A DNA stretch of 7,165 nt from Angelakisella sp. (GTDB lineage Bacteria; Bacillota; Clostridia; Oscillospirales; Ruminococcaceae): positions 1 to 7,165 of the forward strand of contig JAAWGY010000113.1 of NCBI GenBank assembly GCA_022795575.1, read 5' to 3'. Within the stretch, counting starts at the first letter, position 1. Each line of letters opens with the position of its first letter. The translations under genes and the position numbers were made by a program. A model generated the notes under the pieces. The model did no database searches and was not told the origin of the DNA. It saw nothing but the letters and a program-made list of their open reading frames with translations. Positions 5,950 to 7,165 of this stretch are shown here, piece after piece.

Positions 5950-6786
5950 TTATTTCAGCTCCGGGCCGTTGTTCTCTCCCTCGTCCCGGGGGCGCTGCGC
6001 CGGGGGCTGCTGGGGGTAGCTGCTCCCTTGGCCCTGGTAAAACTGGGGGCCCTGGCCCTGGTAGGGGGGGTGGGCGGGGGTTGTGGTATAGGTTCCGCCC
6101 TGGTAGGGGGGCTGGGCGGGGGTTGTGGTATAGGTTCCGCCCTGGTAGGGGGGCTGGGTGGGGTTTGTGGCATAGGGGCCGCCGGGGTAGGGCTGGCCGG
6201 GGTAGCCGGCGGGGGGCTGGGTGGGGCTCCACTGGTGGGTCCGGTTGTACTTCGGGCGGCTGCCGGGCCAGGGGCCGAAGCCGGTTACTGACACCGGCAC
6301 GGTGTTCATTTCCACCAGCTGGAAGATCCAGTAGATGCCGAAGAGGATACCCAGGATGGTATAGAGGGTGGCGTTATCGGGGGCATAGTCCTTGAAGACA
6401 TAGTAGATGGCATAGAAATACAGGATGGTTCCCAGGATACTGCCGGCGAAGAGGATTAGCAGGGCGAGGGCGACGAAGGCGTTGAAGTCGCTGTCGATGA
6501 TGATGAGGCCTGCCACCATCATCAGGCCCATTAGGGCGATGCCCTGGAGGGCGGGGGTCCAGAGGGCCAGGCGGCTGCGTTTGCCGGTATAGGTGTAGAT
6601 GGCACGTTCGGCGAGCATACCGGTTACATAGGCGTTGCCGACGGGGAGGAAGGCCAGCCAGGCGTGGGGGACGCCGGCGTGGTTGGCCATCCGCCACAGG
6701 CCGAAGGTACAGAGGATCTGAACGCCCACCAGCATAACGAGATAAAACAGCAGGCCCACGATCATAAATATAATACTCATCGCCAT
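5950..6786 (-). CDS. Four-helix membrane protein with PPYQGGTYTTTPA repeat tail (paralogue 3)
   Basis: This is an uncharacterised 278-residue membrane protein and the first gene of the trio in transcription order. Predicted helices are about 4-27, 73-97, 101-130 and 141-160. The loop motif is kept but altered: RMANHAGVPHAWLAFLPVGN (32-51) then YVTGMLAERAIYTYTGKR. The CxC and third Cys of the paralogues are absent, and CDYAPG is FKDYAPD here. PVSVTGFG (164-171) begins the tail. The tail has three 14-residue units (198-211, 212-225, 226-239), then PPYQGQG, and a charged end RPRDEGENNGPELK. The ATG at 6786 has an AGGA site eight bases away; a second in-frame ATG two codons on is less well placed. 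PPxY-rich tails occur in many bacterial membrane proteins without a fixed role. Function unknown. Confidence 0.87.
   Translation of the reverse strand: MAMSIIFMIVGLLFYLVMLVGVQILCTFGLWRMANHAGVPHAWLAFLPVGNAYVTGMLAERAIYTYTGKRSRLALWTPALQGIALMGLMMVAGLIIIDSDFNAFVALALLILFAGSILGTILYFYAIYYVFKDYAPDNATLYTILGILFGIYWIFQLVEMNTVPVSVTGFGPWPGSRPKYNRTHQWSPTQPPAGYPGQPYPGGPYATNPTQPPYQGGTYTTTPAQPPYQGGTYTTTPAHPPYQGQGPQFYQGQGSSYPQQPPAQRPRDEGENNGPELK
6070..6195 (-). repeat. Three tandem 42-bp repeats in the tail of paralogue 3
   Basis: The block ggtataggttccgccctggt starts at 6085 and again at 6127, a period of 42 bases. The unit encodes PPYQGGTYTTTPA(Q/H). Two copies (residues 212-239) are almost identical at DNA level and the third (198-211, QPYPGGPYATNPTQ) is diverged. 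The array includes G runs of six to seven bases that could favour slippage. Confidence 0.9.
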
Positions 6787-6856
6787 TAAAGGATTCCTTT
6801 CTTAATATAGCAGTTACCGGCAAACCTACCCGCCGGAATGCCCGAAGGGCGCTAAA

Positions 6857-6934
6857 AGTTTCGGTCAAGCCTTTTCAAAGGCTTGCAGGTCCAGGGCAGA
6901 GCCCTGGTCGCTCCCGCAGGAGCGAAACTCCCCA
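6857..6934 (+). repeat. Hairpin-rich intergenic repeat, right copy (three-arm, cloverleaf-like)
   Basis: Three stems lie in a row: caagccttt (6866-6874) with aaaggcttg (6877-6885), ccagggc (6891-6897) with gccctgg (6901-6907), and tcgctcc (6908-6914) with ggagcga (6919-6925). The flanks agtt (6857-6860) and aact (6926-6929) can pair and close a three-arm fold. Bases 6885-6934 match 1-54 in reverse complement. It lies upstream of the membrane operon and not inside its expected transcript. I recall similar sequences between genes in Oscillospirales genomes, which would make it a dispersed family; that is memory, not a search. Confidence 0.8.
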
Positions 6935-7113
6935 GGGCGCTATCGCTCAGGCGCAGGCTGCACCAAGGGGCAAAGCCCAGCCGTTCTGTTGCAGGCCGTC
7001 AGGCCGCGGTTCTAAACAGCAGCTTTCTGGTGGGGATGGGGGCAATGGCGGTTTTCCTCCCTCCTTGTGGGGAAGCGCAAACCGCGGCCGGGGTTAGGGG
7101 TAGGGCCTTTCTC
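6935..7113. other. Non-coding stretch with a spaced 10-bp inverted repeat
   Basis: No credible gene is seen between the membrane operon and the right edge. The main structure is ggccgcggtt (7002-7011) and aaccgcggcc (7080-7089), perfect reverse complements 68 bases apart. A small hairpin gggc/gccc (6968-6971 with 6975-6978) precedes it. A structured RNA or a repeat-family fragment are both possible; I recognise neither. Confidence 0.35.
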
Positions 7114-7165
7114 CCCAAAACAGCCCGCCGCGCGCCGCAGGCGCTGGAGGCGGGCGCATTTTGGG
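7114..7165. other. Long imperfect hairpin cut by the window edge
   Basis: cccaaaa (7114-7120) pairs with ttttggg (7159-7165) and gcccgcc (7123-7129) with ggcgggc (7149-7155), separated by a small internal loop. An inner stem is gcgcc (7132-7136) with ggcgc (7140-7144). The A-run before and T-run after the GC stem fit a bidirectional terminator for a gene beyond the window, but the end is not visible. Confidence 0.45.

Noticed and set aside
6804..6812. Minus-strand extended -10 (TG-n-TATATT) upstream of membrane paralogue 3
   Set aside because: The motif is present, but a start near 6797 would fall inside the ribosome binding site at 6800-6795, and no -35 is visible. The true operon promoter is not identified.
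7045..7165. Open plus-strand frame from ATG 7045 to the window edge
   Set aside because: Only 40 codons are visible, without a good ribosome binding site, in Ala/Arg/Pro-rich composition typical of chance frames in GC-rich DNA, and it crosses the hairpins.

Overview
The window looks like chromosomal DNA from a GC-rich Firmicute, probably an Oscillospirales gut anaerobe of the Flavonifractor/Lawsonibacter kind. That placement is an inference. It rests on the high GC content, AGGAGG-type ribosome binding sites, a DUF1292 (YrzB-type) gene, bacillus/clostridium-type co-factor-independent phosphoglycerate mutase, and hairpin-rich intergenic repeats of a kind I associate with this group. No rRNA, tRNA, CRISPR array, transposase or phage gene is visible.

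Left part, plus strand (1-860). A hairpin-rich repeat touches the left edge. A strong-looking promoter with an A/T-tract UP element follows, then a 112-residue acidic DUF1292 protein. Downstream is a structured stretch (about 671-808) that resembles a 6S-type regulatory RNA, preceded by a perfect AT-rich inverted repeat and followed by a strong intrinsic terminator at 822-859.

Minus-strand block (887-6786), read right to left. Three paralogous four-helix membrane proteins lie head to tail (278, 314 and 376 residues), 43 and 30 bases apart. Each has a long Pro/Gly/Gln/Tyr-rich tail built from its own tandem repeat (14, 26 and 14-15 residues). They are followed by the glycolytic genes tpiA (triosephosphate isomerase) and gpmI (2,3-bisphosphoglycerate-independent phosphoglycerate mutase). 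Last comes a small one-helix membrane protein with a Cys-rich acidic tail, which appears to have its own promoter inside the gpmI 3' end. The block converges on the plus-strand DUF1292/ncRNA unit.

Right part (6787-7165) has no convincing gene. It holds a second, inverted copy of the left-edge hairpin repeat (6857-6934), a spaced 10-bp inverted repeat, and a long imperfect hairpin cut by the window end.

The two enzymes have complete active sites and are housekeeping. The least explained parts are the membrane-protein trio with nearly identical DNA repeats in the tails, the structured RNA candidate, the Cys/acid-rich micro-membrane protein, and the paired inverted hairpin elements about 6.8 kb apart.
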